A DNA stretch of 64,000 bases from positions 1 to 64,000 of the forward strand of contig WNNJ02003838.1 in assembly GCA_012934845.2 (NCBI GenBank), in the 5' to 3' direction. Numbering within the stretch: position 1 is the stretch's first letter; each line of letters starts with the position of its first letter. Shown in pieces: positions 1 through 12,793 of the stretch. Both the position numbers and the translations under genes were made by a program. Below the pieces are notes generated by a model. It had not been told where the DNA came from. It searched no databases and was given only the letters and a program-made list of their open reading frames with translations. Source of the DNA: Pomphorhynchus laevis (taxonomy: Eukaryota; Acanthocephala; Palaeacanthocephala; Echinorhynchida; Pomphorhynchidae).

Positions 1-175
1 CACACACGCAACAAGCCCGTAAAAACGCGTCGTCACCTGAGCTTCGTCTAGCTTCGTGAGGAATTGCTGGTGTCTTTACAGTTATTTCAAAAGCAGTCGA
101 AACGCACCCTTACCACTTCATCCGACTGACGATGATTGCTGGGTGGTTAGGAGCGTCTCGGAGTTATACTGGTAG
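1..175. other. Unassigned edge sequence left of the satellite array
   Basis: Moderate-GC sequence that does not match the 443-bp satellite beginning at about 176. I see no convincing coding frame and no repeat copy elsewhere in the window. It may be the flank into which the array inserted, or the end of another element cut by the window edge. Confidence 0.3.
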
Positions 176-2897
176 TTTTACCAGTCCCGATTTCAATCAA
201 TCTTCATGATCCCATACGATACAATCTATAACAAGCATGCCAGAAAGCATTTCGGACAATGCAGTTTCTGGAGATCATTATGGAAGGTTTCATATACTGT
301 GTGAAATCTGGTAATCCTGGATTCGTAGCCTAGCAGTCATGAGGGCAAACCAAGTACGGAAAGCGACAGCTTAAATCTTGGATAATTTAAATTTCAAAAA
401 GGCGAAGGGTTAATAGTCAGCCTTCTGACGAGCACGGGGCTACCAACATGTGGCAAAAATCGGGCGAAACGAAAACGGCTGTGGCAATAGCGCCGTTAAT
501 AGTCAAGGTGTATGGAATTGGATATCATGAAGGAAGGATTCTGTAGCTGGTTTTCAATGCGAAAGTCACCCAGTGTGACCTAGCAACTACTCAATACATA
601 AACAAGCATCCATCAAATGATCACCAGTCCCGATTTCAATCGATCTTCATGATCCCATACGATACAATCTATAACAAGCATGCCAGAGAGCATCTCGGAC
701 AATGCAGTTTCTGGAGATCATGATGGAAGGTTTCATATACTGTGTGAAATCTGGTAATCCTGGATTCGTAGCCTAGCAGTCAAGAGCGCAAGCCAAGTAC
801 GGAGAGCGACAGCTCGAATCTCGGATAATTCAAATTTCAAAAGGCGAAGAGTTGGTAGTCAGCCTTCTGACGAGCCCGGGGCTACCAACATGTGGCAAAA
901 AGAGGGCGAAACGAAAACGGCTGTTGCAATGGCGCCGTTAATAGTCAGGGTGAATGGAATTGGATATCATGAAGGAAGGATTCTCTAGCTGGTTTTCAAT
1001 GCGAAAGTCACCTCGAGTGACGCAGCAACTACTCAATACATAAATAAGCATCCATCCAAGGATCACTAGTCCCGATTTCAATCGATCTTCATGATCCCAT
1101 ACGATACAATCTATAACAAGCATGCCAGAGAGCATCTCGGACAATGCAGTTTCTGGAGATCATGATGGAAGGTTTCATATACTGTGTGAAATCTGGTAAT
1201 CCTAAATTCGTAGCCTAGCAGTCAAGAGCGCAAGCCAAGTACGGAGAGCGACAGCTCGAATCTTGGATAATTCAAATTTCAAAAAGGTGAAGAGTTGGTA
1301 GTCAGCCTTCTGACGAGCCCGGGTCTACCAACATGTGGCAAAAAGCTGGCGAAACGAAAACGGCTGTGCAATTGCGCCGTTAATAGTCAGAGTGTATGGA
1401 ATTGGATATTATGAAGGAAGGATTTTGTAGCTGGTTTTCAATGCGAAAATCACCTCGTGTGACCTAGCAACTACTCAATACATAAATTAGCGTCCATCAA
1501 AGGATCACTAGTCCCGATTTCAATCGATCTTCATGATCCCGTACGATACAATCTATAACAAGCATGCCAGAGAGCATCTCGGACAGAGCAGTTTCTGGAG
1601 ATCATGATGGAAGATTTCATATACTGTGTGAAATCTGGTAATCCCGGATTCGTAGCCTAGCAGTCAAGAGCGCAAGCCAAGTACGGAGAGCGAAAGCTCG
1701 AATCTTGGATAATTCAAATTTCAAAAAGGCGAAGAGTTGGTAGTCAGCCTTCTGACGAGCCCGGGTCTACCAACATGTGGCAAAATGCGAACGAAACGAA
1801 AACGGCTGTCGCAATGGTGCCGTTTGTAGTCAGGGTGTATGGAATTGGATATCATGAAGGAAGGATTCTGTAGCTGGTTTTCAATGCGAAAGTCACCTCG
1901 TGTGACCTAGCAACTACTCAATACATAAATAAGCATCCATCCAATGATCACTAGTCCTGATTTCAATCGATCTTCATGATCCCATACGATACAATCTATA
2001 ACAAGCATGCCAGAGAGCATCTCGGACAATGCAGTTTCTGGAGATCATGATGGAAGGTTTCATATACTGTGTGAAATCTGGTAATCCTGGATTCTTAGCC
2101 TAGCAGTCAAGAGCGCAAGCCAAGTTCGGAGAGCGACAGCTCGTATCTTGGATAATTCAAATTTTAAAAAGGCGAAGAGTTGGTAGTCAGCCTTCTGACG
2201 AGCCCGGGTCTACCAACATGTGGCAAAAAGCTGGCGAAACGAAAACGGCTGTGGCAATAGCGCCGTTAATAGTCAGAGTGTATGGAATTGGATATCATGA
2301 AGGAAGGATTCTGTAGCTGGTTTTCAATGCGAAAGTCACCTCGTGTGACCTAGCAACTACTCAATACATAAATAAGCATCCATCCAATGATCACTAGTCC
2401 TGATTTCAATCGATCTTCATGATCCCATACGATACAATCTATAACGAGCATGCCAGAGAGCATCTCGGACAATGCAGTTTCTGGAGATCATGATGGAAGG
2501 TTTCATATACTGTGTGAAATCTGGTAATCCTGGATTCGTAGCCTAGCAGTCAAGAGCGCAAGCCAAGTACCGAGAGCGACAGCTCGAATCTTGGATAATT
2601 CAAATTTCAAAAAGGCGAAGACTTGGTAGTCAGCCTTCTGACGAGCCCGGGGCTACCAATATGTGGCAAAAAGCGGGCGAAACGTAAACGGCTGTGGCAA
2701 TGTCGCCGTTAATAGTCAGGGTGTATCGAATTGGATATTATGAAGGAAGGATTCTGTGGCTGGTTTTAAATGCGAAAGTCACCTCGTGTGACCTAGCAAC
2801 TACTCAATACATAAATAAGCATCCATCAAATGATCACCAGTCCCGATTTCAATCGATCTTCATGATCTCATACGAAACAATATATATAAACAAGAAA
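176..2897. repeat. Tandem satellite array, 443-bp monomer, about 6 copies
   Basis: The landmark TCTTCATGAT recurs at 201, 644, 1086, 1528, 1971, 2414 and 2857, giving a constant period of 442-443 bp. Monomers differ by scattered substitutions and rare single-base indels. The last monomer diverges after about 2870 and runs into AT-rich DNA. No open frame persists between monomers, so short ORFs inside it are accidental. A solitary, diverged, inverted monomer piece lies at 14.8-14.95 kb, so the family is not confined to this array. Confidence 0.95.
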
Positions 2898-3489
2898 GTA
2901 AGCACCGCCGCCTGGGATCTTCAGAAGATCAATAAATAAATTAGATATGTGATTTAACCAGGATCATATATATAATATTTATTAAATATATTTATTTATT
3001 ATAAATCTTTATATTTATATATAAATGTACATATATGAAACCAGAATTTACAAATTTAAAAGCAGTCTGAACTCCGATGGTAAAAATATGCTGAAAGGTT
3101 TCCGTGGAAATAAAACTTATCTCGAAATAACGCTCGCTCTATGTACTAACATCTTAATACATGCATAGTAGATTACTTTTAATCAATATATAAATCAAAA
3201 TAAAATTCTGATAGAATTAGATATTATAATTTTCCATGAACTGTCAAAATTTCCACGGGTACTATATGATAAAGTGTTTGAAATCTTGGTTTTGGTTTGC
3301 GGAAACCGATAACAATCACTATTGAAATTGTTGTGTAATTTAGATTATCGATACTTGGATTCATTAACGTTGTCGATTGTTAAACATTAAGATAAATTAA
3401 CAGCTGTCGATTAATTACACTTTAAATTATAATTATTAAATTATAGACTTTCTTAAAAATATACAGGATATATAAATTTAGTTAAACAA
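2898..3489. other. AT-rich spacer, no gene seen
   Basis: Very AT-rich DNA between the satellite array and a LINE remnant. I see no frame with coding character, no RNA gene and no repeat shared with the rest of the window. Confidence 0.4.
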
Positions 3490-5290
3490 GGAAAAATAAA
3501 GAACTGAGTCTGAATTCTTCAACCATCATCTTCAGATCGTCCTCTTCATTACGACCTCAGGTCCGTTTGGATCTGAGCACCACTCCCAATCCAACACGCC
3601 GCTTTTTGATTGAACCACCCAGGGTCCTTCAACCCCCCCCGAAGAGCCCAATCAAGGCGGACTATGCTTGGTAAACGAGAGATGAGCAGCTTTAGAAACC
3701 TTAGCTTTTGCTCTGGGTGACGTCCTCTAGAAAAAGGACTAATCACGACATAGCCAAAGTGCCCCAGAGGCGCACCTGAGTTATCCTTACAATGACAGAT
3801 GCTGGGCACGTTTCAGATCCCATCTAGCTCTCTTCATGATACGTTTAAGTCTATCCAGGTCGGCTTTCGCCGACCAGTTCACCTTACGGTGAATCCCATG
3901 TATTTTACTCGACTCGTGAAGATAGGGAGTGGTTGATTAGTCAAAATGGAGGAGAGCGCAGAGAGTGCTAATCTCTAAAGTTTTTGCTTTGTTGCAGGGG
4001 CGACGTGAAAAAAAACCACTTGCGATTTAGCTGAATTTAAAATAAGATTGGACTTGAGTAACTGGTCTTTTAATCTTTAAAAGAAACGGCTGATGTCCGA
4101 GACTACGTCTTTGCACCGTCGTCCAGAGAACAGAGCTGTGTTATCATCAGCGTATACCACTAGACGTTGTTCGCGTTTAAAAATTTTTAAGAGTTTAATG
4201 GAAGCAGCCAGAAACAAGATAGTGGAAAGAGGGGATCCTTGTGGCACACCTGTAATAGAGTAGAACTGACGCGCATTATTGTCATATTCATAATAGAATC
4301 GCTTGGTGTACAACAGTATCTTCACCCTGTTAACAATTCTCGCAGGTAACTCGAGGGTCATGAGAGAAGAGATAACAAAGGTAATGGAGATGCGGTCAAA
4401 TGCAGCAGAAAAATCACGGAAAACAGCCACAGCAAGTTGATGACTATTCTCCTGACAAAACTGATGCACTTCACCTAGAGCTGAATGAACCGAGCGGCCT
4501 TTGACGAACCCATGTAAACATGGTGGGATTAACTTTCGCCTACTCGGAAGACCGCGGATTCTACGCGCAGGCGCTTTTTCGTAGATGGATACGTGGGAAT
4601 TTGAATCGACATGGGCAAGAGACCGGATTTATCTTTGGTAGAAATATACGTCTACTAATGTTGATGGCGGCCACATCGGATGGGGCGGCTAATGGCATTG
4701 TGACGCCCACTTCTATTCTTTGTTTAGCTGTCAAAAGCTGACAGACACGAAAATAGACTGGAGCGACGGATTTGGAGTTGGCCGGAAGATAAATCCCTAC
4801 TCCTGAAGTATCCCCAATGCGGGATAGGCTGAGGTGATTGAGTGGCTCCATAATTATTTAGGGATAATGACTTCTCTAAAACTTTGTCAAGACCTATATC
4901 TCCAATACAAATCAATGCTATATCCCTCCAACAGAAAAACTTCTCCTTCTTGAATATCTTTCAGAAAGAAGACTGCGCTGGACTAAGGGAAGCAATGCTT
5001 GCCCTATCCTTACCCAGTTGGAACCTATATCTAGTGCTCCAATATTCTTCCGAGAGAACTTGACCGACAGAAGCAGAGATTTGGGGAGGCGAGGCAAATA
5101 TGCTAAGGTCTTGAGTTTGACGGAGTGGGACTGTAGATACGACCTTTATAGGTTGTCGAAAGCATCGCGGTAGATTGCGGAGAGAGGTAGGAATTAAATT
5201 TGGTCAAACACTTATTACCAATTCGAGGAAAGCGTTGGATAGCTGCCTGAAAGAAAGCCACTCTGATAGGATCAAAGTTGAATCTCTTTC
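3490..5290 (-). mobile_element. Non-LTR retrotransposon (LINE) remnant with reverse transcriptase
   Basis: The minus strand between 4469 and 4077 encodes an unmistakable reverse-transcriptase stretch: an AFxD-type motif (FSAAFDRI), then GVPQGSPLSTILF, then the catalytic YADD box (VVYADDNTAL). This order is that of motifs A, B and C of LINE polymerases of the Jockey/CR1/I type. Downstream (3.5-3.9 kb) are weaker continuations. Upstream (4.56-5.29 kb) the minus strand keeps a LINE-like base composition and may be the endonuclease part, which is less certain. The reading frame is broken in several places, so this is a dead copy. Its GC content is clearly higher than the AT-rich surroundings. Confidence 0.8.
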
Positions 5291-5296
5291 TAAGCA

Positions 5297-6395
5297 TGCT
5301 CCACATGTTTACATGTTACACATGTTTACATGTTACACATGTTTACATGTTACACATGTTTACACGTTACACATGTTTACATGTTACACATGTTTACATC
5401 TTACACATGTTTACATCTTACACATGTTTACATCATACACATGTTTACATGTTACACATGTTTACATGTTACACATGTTTACATGTTACACATGTTTACA
5501 TGTTACACATGTTTACATGTTACACATGTTTACATGTTACACATGTTTACATGTTACACATGTTTACATGTTACACATGTTTACATGTTACACATGTTTA
5601 CATGTTACACATGTTTACATGTGTAACATTTTTACATGTTACACATTTGAAAGCTATCGTTGCGGGCTGAATCGATAGAAGGGACTATCGACTACTATCA
5701 TTACACATGCTTACATGTTACACATTTTACATGTTGTATGCATGCTTACACGTTACACATGTTTACATGTTACACATGTTTAAATGTTACACATGATTAC
5801 ATGTTACACATGTTTAAATGTTACACATGTTTACATGTTACACATGTTTACATGTTACACATGTTTACATGTTACACATGTTTACATGTTACACATGTTT
5901 ACATGTTACACATGTTTACATGTGTAACATTTTTACATGTTACACATATGAAAGCTATCGTTGCGGGCTGAATCGATAGAAGATACTATCGACTACTATC
6001 ATTACACATGCTTACATGTTACACATTTTACATGTTGTATGCATGTTTACACGTTACGCATGTTTACATGTTACACATGTTTAAATGTTACAAATGTTTA
6101 CATGTTACAATGTAAACATGTTACACATGTGTACATGTTACACATATTTACATGTTACAATGTTTACATGTTGTACATGTTTACATGTTACACATATGAA
6201 AGCTATCGATGCGAGCTGAATCGATAGAAGACTATCGATTACTATCATTACACATGATATGTGTAACTTGTAAACATGTTACACATGTTTACATGTTACA
6301 CATGTTTACATGTTGTATGCATGTTTACATCTTACAAATGTTTACATCTTACAAATGTTTACATCTTACAAATGTTTACATGTTATATGTTGTAA
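5297..6395. repeat. 17-bp minisatellite (TTACACATGTTTACATG) with higher-order structure
   Basis: The array is built from the 17-bp unit TTACACATGTTTACATG and point variants. The main blocks lie at about 5.31-5.65, 5.73-5.94, 6.02-6.19 and 6.25-6.39 kb. Each block is separated by a non-repeat linker containing GAAAGCTATCG...GAATCGATAGAAG (near 5650, 5950 and 6197), so linker plus block forms a larger repeat of about 250-300 bp. Because 17 is not a multiple of three, all three frames read the same 17-residue peptide. This creates long ORFs that should not be taken as genes. Confidence 0.95.
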
Positions 6396-6639
6396 GCATG
6401 TTTTGTTTTTCGTTTTTCTGTATTTTTTTCTGTTTTAGAAAAAATTCTGGGCACATCAATCCTTGTACTTTTGCATAAATTTTAAAAACACGAAATTTTG
6501 TGAACATTTTATTGTAATCCTGATGGTAGTAGGATCTATCGAAATATTGAATTTTGTCTAGCAAAGGAAATTTCTTCTTTGTTCCGGTAAAACTATATAC
6601 TCATATAACAGAAATTCAATGACAAACAAGTCGCCAGAG

Positions 6640-6790
6640 ACATGAAAACGATTATTTTAGATGATCGCATGAATGGTGCATCGTCATTATCCAAAAGAGA
6701 ATTTTAAGATGTCATATATGCACGATATGGACAGGATCCACCAAACATAATTACTAAATGCACTTGTGGGGATGGCTTTAACGTCGCAAT
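6640..6790 (+). mobile_element. Short fossil of the RT element family also seen at 9.6, 17.2 and 27 kb
   Basis: The plus strand reads LSKREF followed by DVIYARYGQDPP and CTCGDGFNVA. These align in order with the C-terminal part of the better copy at 17.5 kb (REF.NALAARYNW ... SLSHALSC). It is a short, decayed piece of the same retroelement family. The assignment rests on motif spacing read by eye. Confidence 0.5.
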
Positions 6791-7369
6791 ACAAATTAAT
6801 GTAAAACTGGAGTTTTTATATTTATTCGACACTACGTACTACGCGATTTAATTAGTCGTTGTTTGAAAACCGTGTGTAAATGTGTGACAACTGAACCAGA
6901 ACTTCAGCAAGTTCCTATATACAACTATAAGAGGCATATATTTTTGATCTGATATTACATGTAATGGGATTTTTTCTGAATGTGACGGAGCCATCCTCTT
7001 GGATATATGTGTATTCAGCACCCGTAGCATCTCATAATCATTAAACCGTATAAAAGCAAGATATCACAATGAGCGAAAAATAGCCAAATACAACGAAAGA
7101 ATAGTGAAAATCGAGCAAGGTACATTCATCCCGATGTTGTCTTCAAGTATCGTAGGAATTAAATAGCTTCTGATAATGTACTAAAGCCAATATCACGAAA
7201 AATATCAGATTTTAAACATTACGACTATGCAGAATGCAATCGCTCATTAAGGGCAAATCTCTCGCTATTGGTGGCTAAATCAGTATCGATAGCATTAAAA
7301 AAGGATTTATTTTAACTTGGCAAATGCGTGTCAGCGCACACTTACATGACCACAACAAAACAAGACTGT
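6791..7369. other. No gene seen
   Basis: AT-rich DNA with only short chance frames. It may include decayed flanks of the neighbouring retroelement pieces, but nothing in it can be supported as a gene. Confidence 0.3.
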
Positions 7370-7810
7370 GAATCAGGTGTCGAGAAGGTGTGAACGGAGG
7401 AGGTGTTTGAATGTGATAAAGGAGGGGGCGCGGCGGACGTCGAGAGGGAGTTGATTCCAGGCGAGTGAGGCGGCGACGAGGAAGGATCGGATACCGTAGT
7501 TGTTGGAGTAATTAGGAACGTGGAGTAAGAGGGTATGACATGAACAAAGCGATAGCGAGGTGGGGCGAGTATCGTCTAAAGGAAGGTTGATGAATGATGG
7601 GGAGCCGACAGCGATGAGACGAAAGGTAACGAGAAGAAGGCGGAGTTTGATGCGGATGTGGATAGTGGGCCAGGAGAGTTGGGCAAAATATGTGGATGTG
7701 TGGTCGAAGCGACGGAGACGAAAGAGCACTCGAACGGCTGTGTTGATTATTCGTTGTAGGGGTAGGATGATGGATTTTGGAGAATTGGCGAAAAGATTTA
7801 GGATTTAAAG
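7370..7810 (-). mobile_element. LINE 3'-end fragment (C-terminus of the RT polyprotein)
   Basis: The minus-strand frame from 7729 to 7373 ends with the pattern YGIRSFLVAASLAWNQLP, then LDVRRAPSFITFKHLLRSHL and a stop. The order 'F..AA...WN.LP...R...S...FK..L+..L' is the classic end of CR1/Jockey-type LINE ORF2 proteins, so the right part of the element is preserved while the polymerase is missing. Its GC-rich composition contrasts with the surroundings. This is a 5'-truncated dead copy. Confidence 0.75.
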
Positions 7811-8334
7811 CATTAGGATTGCGACTGACATGAAGGGTCTACCAAGAAGACAAGTGACGTAAATGCGATGACAATCGTATTAGATATCATCACCTACTAT
7901 TTGGTTTTATGTTTCTATTACTTTCTGACAAGTTTTGTATGCTATTTTTGCATAATAATTATTATTACTTCTAAAAATGCCGGCGCGAATCGGTGGTCGC
8001 TAAGATGAGTCATTGTGAGGTTTTACATGTGGTTTTAATGTTGATTGTTTTACTTTTGATTGCAATGGGAACTATTATTAAGTTAATGTTTTTACTTTGA
8101 ATTTGAAATAAATTATTATTTTAAAAATTAAAGAATTAAATTATTTATTGGCGTCAGTACGGGTTCAACTGCTGAATCAATTAGCGTCAGTAAGGGTTTA
8201 GTGGCTACGCTATTGGGAATCTTTCTAATCAAAAACGATTTAAACAAACTCTTTTAGCAACTTAATGTTTTTTGTTTTACGTGATCAAATTATTGAGCTT
8301 TGCTCGCAATGTTGTCATGTAAAAATAATAATTT

Positions 8335-8740
8335 CTACAATTTAAATTTTTTGATGACACTGCACGTTGCTTTAATCCTATCTCTATAAGCCAACATCAG
8401 TACTCTGCATTTCAGTATTTGTGGATTTCATCAACTACTGATCAAATACCTACGTTTTATGCTTCGGTCGTTTTAATGTTGGCCGACGATCACTCGACTC
8501 GTCTGCTTTTATTGGCAATTAGACTTAATGTAAGATGATTTAATTTAATCTTTTAATGTAAAATTAAAAGTCTTACAAAATGTCTTTCGTCTCACATTTT
8601 GCAAATTTAATTGAAATAATTTCTGATTTCAATTTCTGATAATGTCCACAATACGGATTTAGCGTACGGCTGTTAACCTTTAGATACAATTAAAGCAACG
8701 TGCAGTGTCATCAAAAAAATTAATTGTAACATTGACTCGA
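8335..8740. repeat. Fold-back / MITE-like element with about 40-bp inverted ends
   Basis: The left end (about 8337-8380), containing TGATGACACTGCACGTTGC, reappears inverted at about 8690-8735 as GCAACGTGCAGTGTCATCA, with A/T runs on both sides. The interior carries GTTGGCCGACGATCACTCGA. Related interiors occur at 24.57, 31.13 and 31.38 kb, so this is a dispersed family. No coding capacity is visible, consistent with a non-autonomous fold-back element. Confidence 0.7.
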
Positions 8741-8927
8741 TTATATTAATTTAAAATTAAGTTTTTTTAACAAGAACCGGATAAACTTGATTCTACGACA
8801 AGTGCAGTTGGTGCGCGATGTTGCCATGACTGGCATATGATTGAGTTGTCGTTAAATTAATCGAAAATAGAATGCAAATAAATTATGGATTGCTAGTGAT
8901 TTTTTAACTTAGGCCTTAGTACGGGTT

Positions 8928-9340
8928 GATTAATCTTATCGATGATTAATCTTATCGATGATTAATCTTATCGATGACTAATCTTATCGATGATTAATCT
9001 TATCGATGACTAATCTTATCGATGATTAATCTTATCGACGATTAATCTTATCGATGATTAATCTTATCGACGATTAATCTTATCGATGATTAATCTTATC
9101 GATGACTAATCTTATCGATGATTAATCTTATCGATGACTAATCTTATCGATGATTAATCTTATCGACGATTAATCTTATCGATGATTAATCTTATCGATG
9201 ATTAATGTTATCGATGATTAATCTTATCGATGACTAATCTTATCGATGATTATTCTTATCGATGATTAATGTTATCGATGACTAATCTTATCAACGATTA
9301 ATCTTATCGATGATTAATGTTATCGATGACTAATCTTATC
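8928..9340. repeat. 16-bp minisatellite (GATTAATCTTATCGAT), about 26 units
   Basis: A direct tandem array of a 16-bp unit with limited variation (GATG/GACG/GACT and CTTATC/GTTATC). Each unit contains the palindromes ATCGAT and ATTAAT, so the array can form many short intrastrand pairings. It ends inside AT-rich DNA just before a retroelement fragment. There are no unique spacers, so it is not a CRISPR. Confidence 0.95.
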
Positions 9341-9554
9341 AATTTTTAATGATTTATTTAATCGATATATAACCGTCTTCTGGGGTCCATTTTTATTAGG
9401 ATTTGTATATTTAGACTTTATGGACTGATCTATAAACTCACTTACTGTACAATTACTTCCTAGATTCGACAAGTGTAACTTAGATGACAATTGGTTAGCA
9501 ATCCTGTTGTCTCCATTAAAATTAGGCGGATTAGAAAACATCCACCCCGGATTC

Positions 9555-10380
9555 AAATTAAATTTGGAACGATTATCCTAGCAGATGATTGTCTTAACTT
9601 ACGATTCCGACCTTATTGGCGACGACCTGAGAGACAAATAAATACGCTGTGTTCTATGACACAACTTAGAGTTCAAGCACATCAAGAACGTATTTTCGGG
9701 CTATCCATTCTAGATACAACAACGAAGAACAACCTGATCGCGCACGTTGTCCGTAATGGAGCCTCATTGTTGCTAAGTGCTATTCCTTTAGCCCATTAAG
9801 TGTTTCATCTATCAGCAAACAAATTTAAGATGCCTTAAACGCTCGCTACCGTCATGTCGATCCCTCACTAAAAAACGTCAATTGCATTTGCGGCGCACCA
9901 GTATACATCGCCCATTCTCTAGCGTGCAACAAAGGTGCCTTTCCTTCTATTCGGCATGATGCGGTTAGAGACATTATCTCGCAACATCTCGTTCGAATTT
10001 CACACTGCGCAGAATGCGAACCACAACTAATCGCCGTTCCTGACGACATGGCTTTTGAACGAACCACAACTACACATGATCAGAACGTACGGCTCGATAT
10101 CGTTTGTTTTGGACTTTACGGTAATTGATTTGAGCAGACGTTCTTTGACGTCAATGTTTTCACTGTACATGCTCAATCGAACATCTCTCGTGAACCAGAT
10201 CCGGTTTTTAAATACAATAAGAGTCATAAAAAGAACAAATCTGCCGAACAAATAGGCGCGGTTGAACGCGCTTCGTTCTCGCCACTGATATTCTCGACAT
10301 TCGGATGACTCGGCAAAGAAGCCGATACACTAATGCCTCCGTGCAGTAAGATTAAGAAAAATATAATAAAATATTCAAAA
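9555..10380 (+). mobile_element. RT-family retroelement fragment, C-terminal region with internal deletion
   Basis: The plus strand reads GASLLLSAIPLAH, then DALNARYRHVDPSLK, CICGAPVYIAHSLACNKG and PSIRHDAVRDI, then after a jump ERASFSPLIFSTFG. The same blocks occur in the same order at 17.5-18.2 kb, but there they are separated by a region that is missing here. The shared pattern CxCG...HALxCxKG..P.IRHxxxRD marks a nuclease-like C-terminus of a non-LTR-type element whose clade I cannot name. This copy is broken by stops and the internal deletion. Confidence 0.7.
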
Positions 10381-11051
10381 ATTTGATTGCATCGTAACAA
10401 TAATTATACTTTCGTGAATCACCGGCCCATTTCCGGGAATCATTTTTTGTGCGTTTTTCGGAAAAAATATTACATTAAAAAATATTTAGATGAAAAATAT
10501 AAACATTTATATTTATAATTGAATTTAATTGCATCTGTGAGCTGAAATTCTTCATTTATATACAGAAAATTTCTGATATATTTCCATATATTAAAGAAAT
10601 GATCGGCAGTAGAGCAAGTCAAATAAAAACAAAATTTTTATGTGAACATTTTTTATTAGTTAGACTTGGTTGTAATTCTGATAAAATATAATATTTTATT
10701 AAATTATAAATATATAAAGTTAATTAATATATTTATAAAAATAAATTGCTTAAATCATTTTCTTTAATATTAAAGAATTTTATTGGCTTTACCGAATGAA
10801 TTCTACCGAATGAATAGAGTTCATTTTACTGAATGAACTCTATTCTGTGTATGCGTCAATCACTGTGAAAGTTTAGTATCAGATAAAATATACTTATTTA
10901 ACGATAGTAGCAAGAGAGTTTAAAATTACTTCGTTGAAAGTTAACAGAATTCTGCAATAAATATTGACAAAAATATGGAAAAATATTAACAAACTGTTTT
11001 GTAATCGTCTAACATATTGTTTCTAAATACATATTTATACAATGTGAATGA
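10381..11051. other. Region downstream of the gene ending at 11052; one hairpin
   Basis: AT-rich DNA immediately 3' of the minus-strand gene. It contains a 14-bp perfect hairpin (10812-10825 with 10832-10845, arms GAATAGAGTTCATT). Several AATAAA-like strings on the minus strand could serve as poly(A) signals, but I cannot choose among them. Confidence 0.35.
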
Positions 11052-12793
11052 TTATGTCTGAGAAGAGCTTAAATTAGTATCAACTTCATCATCTGTGTCA
11101 TCGTCTAAAGCCAAGCGCTTGATGGATACTACTGCTTTCGTTGTAAGCGAATTATTTTCAATGGTTACATGTCGACCTTAAGACAAAAAAATAGTGTGGT
11201 TAGTTTTTATTGTTTTAACATACCCGGATTAATATACAGCAAATCTTCCTCATTTAGAGATTCGAATTCGGTGTTGTCATTGGATTTCATAATAACATCG
11301 ACCTTACCCCAATAACATTCAACTAGCTAAATGAAATTAAGCAAAACGATTTTATTAAAAAAATAAACGTAATATTGGCATTTTTGCGTTTTTTTTACAT
11401 TGTGCAATCGGACCGATGTAGAGTCAGTCGAAAAGACATATGTCTATTAATTTTTATTTTTATGCTTTACATAAAAATATAAAAAAATAAATACATAAAC
11501 AAATAGAAAAACATCGTATTTAAACGGTTACGATATTTAAATTATGTAAGGTTTAATTAAATCGAATGTAGTTAATATTATTTCATTACCTGATCCTATA
11601 AGATTCAAATTTCTCATATTTTAAATGCAAGATTTAAATTAAAATTGGGTTTTATAATTAATATTTAAGTTTAACATAAAATATTCATTTAAATAACATG
11701 TAAAAAACCAACGATATTATTGCAATTATTTAAATTAAAATCTGTAGTGCCTATTCACTAATTGAACGGACACTTTTTAGAAAGGCGGCACAGCTCGAAC
11801 GTAAACCATGTTAAGGGTATTTTTCCATCACCGTGATTTGCTGCAATGGTGCCTTTTTTATCATTTTATATTATCCGTTTTGACTTCATCTGAAAAGAAA
11901 TATCTTAATACATTCAATGACCATTCGGAAACAATCATTCAACATTTTTGGTCAACTTAAATAAATTTGTTATGTAAAACAACAAACTTAATTAATTTGC
12001 AATTTAAAAGAAAATTCGTATTTATTAATTTATTTTGACACATTATTCTTGGATTTAATTGTTTTTAGCTGAAGAAACTATAAAAGTATAATATATATAA
12101 TTTAAATATTCAAAAATCATTTGTCGAATAAACATTTTTAATATACATGCGATCTAATAATTTTAAAAAATTATTATGCTTAACAGTATCTACAAAAACA
12201 AAAGTTTAATAATGAATGAAAACGTTCTTAAATTTAAGGTTTAATTAATAATTAAATATCGTTTAAATAATGTATGTCTTTATCAGTATAAAAGCCATAT
12301 CGGTATAAAAGTAATAAAAGTATCAAATTCGCTTATCAGTATCTACTAGAGCAAGTTTCAATAATTAACGAAAACTTAATTAAATAATTAATTATTAAAA
12401 ATTCTAAATATTTATTAATCCGGATTTTAAAATAGAGTTTAAAGTGATGTCAGTAATAAAAACACATTTTGCATGTGTTTGAAAATATTATGCGCAATGT
12501 AAATAAACTTTTACCAGCTTGCAGTCGATTAACTCTATCGTTGGTATTGCCCGATGAATTTGTAATCTATATACTTTAATTGAAGGATCAACATCGAGAA
12601 AACGTGGAACATCCATTACATCTTCAAGGTATACTGCAATTGAATTATTCAATAATTTCACTTAAAATGACTTTTAGTTAATTAAAAAAACACCTACTTC
12701 CTATTGGACTACCGTGTTTGTTGGTAATTGTTTTTACTTTACCCCGCTCCTTATTAATTTTAGGCATATCTTCAGCTAAACAGATTACAGGTT
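11052..12793 (-). CDS. C-terminal exons of the unrecognised gene (last four exons)
   Basis: Exons 12793-12698, 12633-12515, 11326-11224 and 11176-11052 are separated by introns of 64, about 1190 and 47 nt. The residues include PVICLAEDMPKINKERGK, VPRFLDVDPSIKVYRLQ, IPTIELIDCK, WGKVDVIMKSND, NEEDLLYINPGRHVTI and the acidic end LALDDDTDDEVD. The alternation of hydrophobic and charged residues suggests small beta-rich folding, perhaps a tudor- or chromo-like barrel, but I cannot prove this. The glycine spanning the last junction is created by phase-1 splicing (CCG G/GT CGA), which supports both borders. Confidence 0.75.

Noticed and set aside
938-2939. Short frames within the 0.2-2.9 kb array
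   Set aside because: They fall in the 443-bp satellite and are not preserved from monomer to monomer.
5175-6478. Long open frames encoding a 17-residue repeat peptide (HMFTCYTCLHVTHVY)
   Set aside because: The 17-bp minisatellite has no stop in any frame on this strand, so all three frames give the same peptide. There is no splice context and no conservation.
8928-9340. CRISPR-like array
   Set aside because: Direct 16-bp tandem units with no unique spacers, in eukaryotic DNA.
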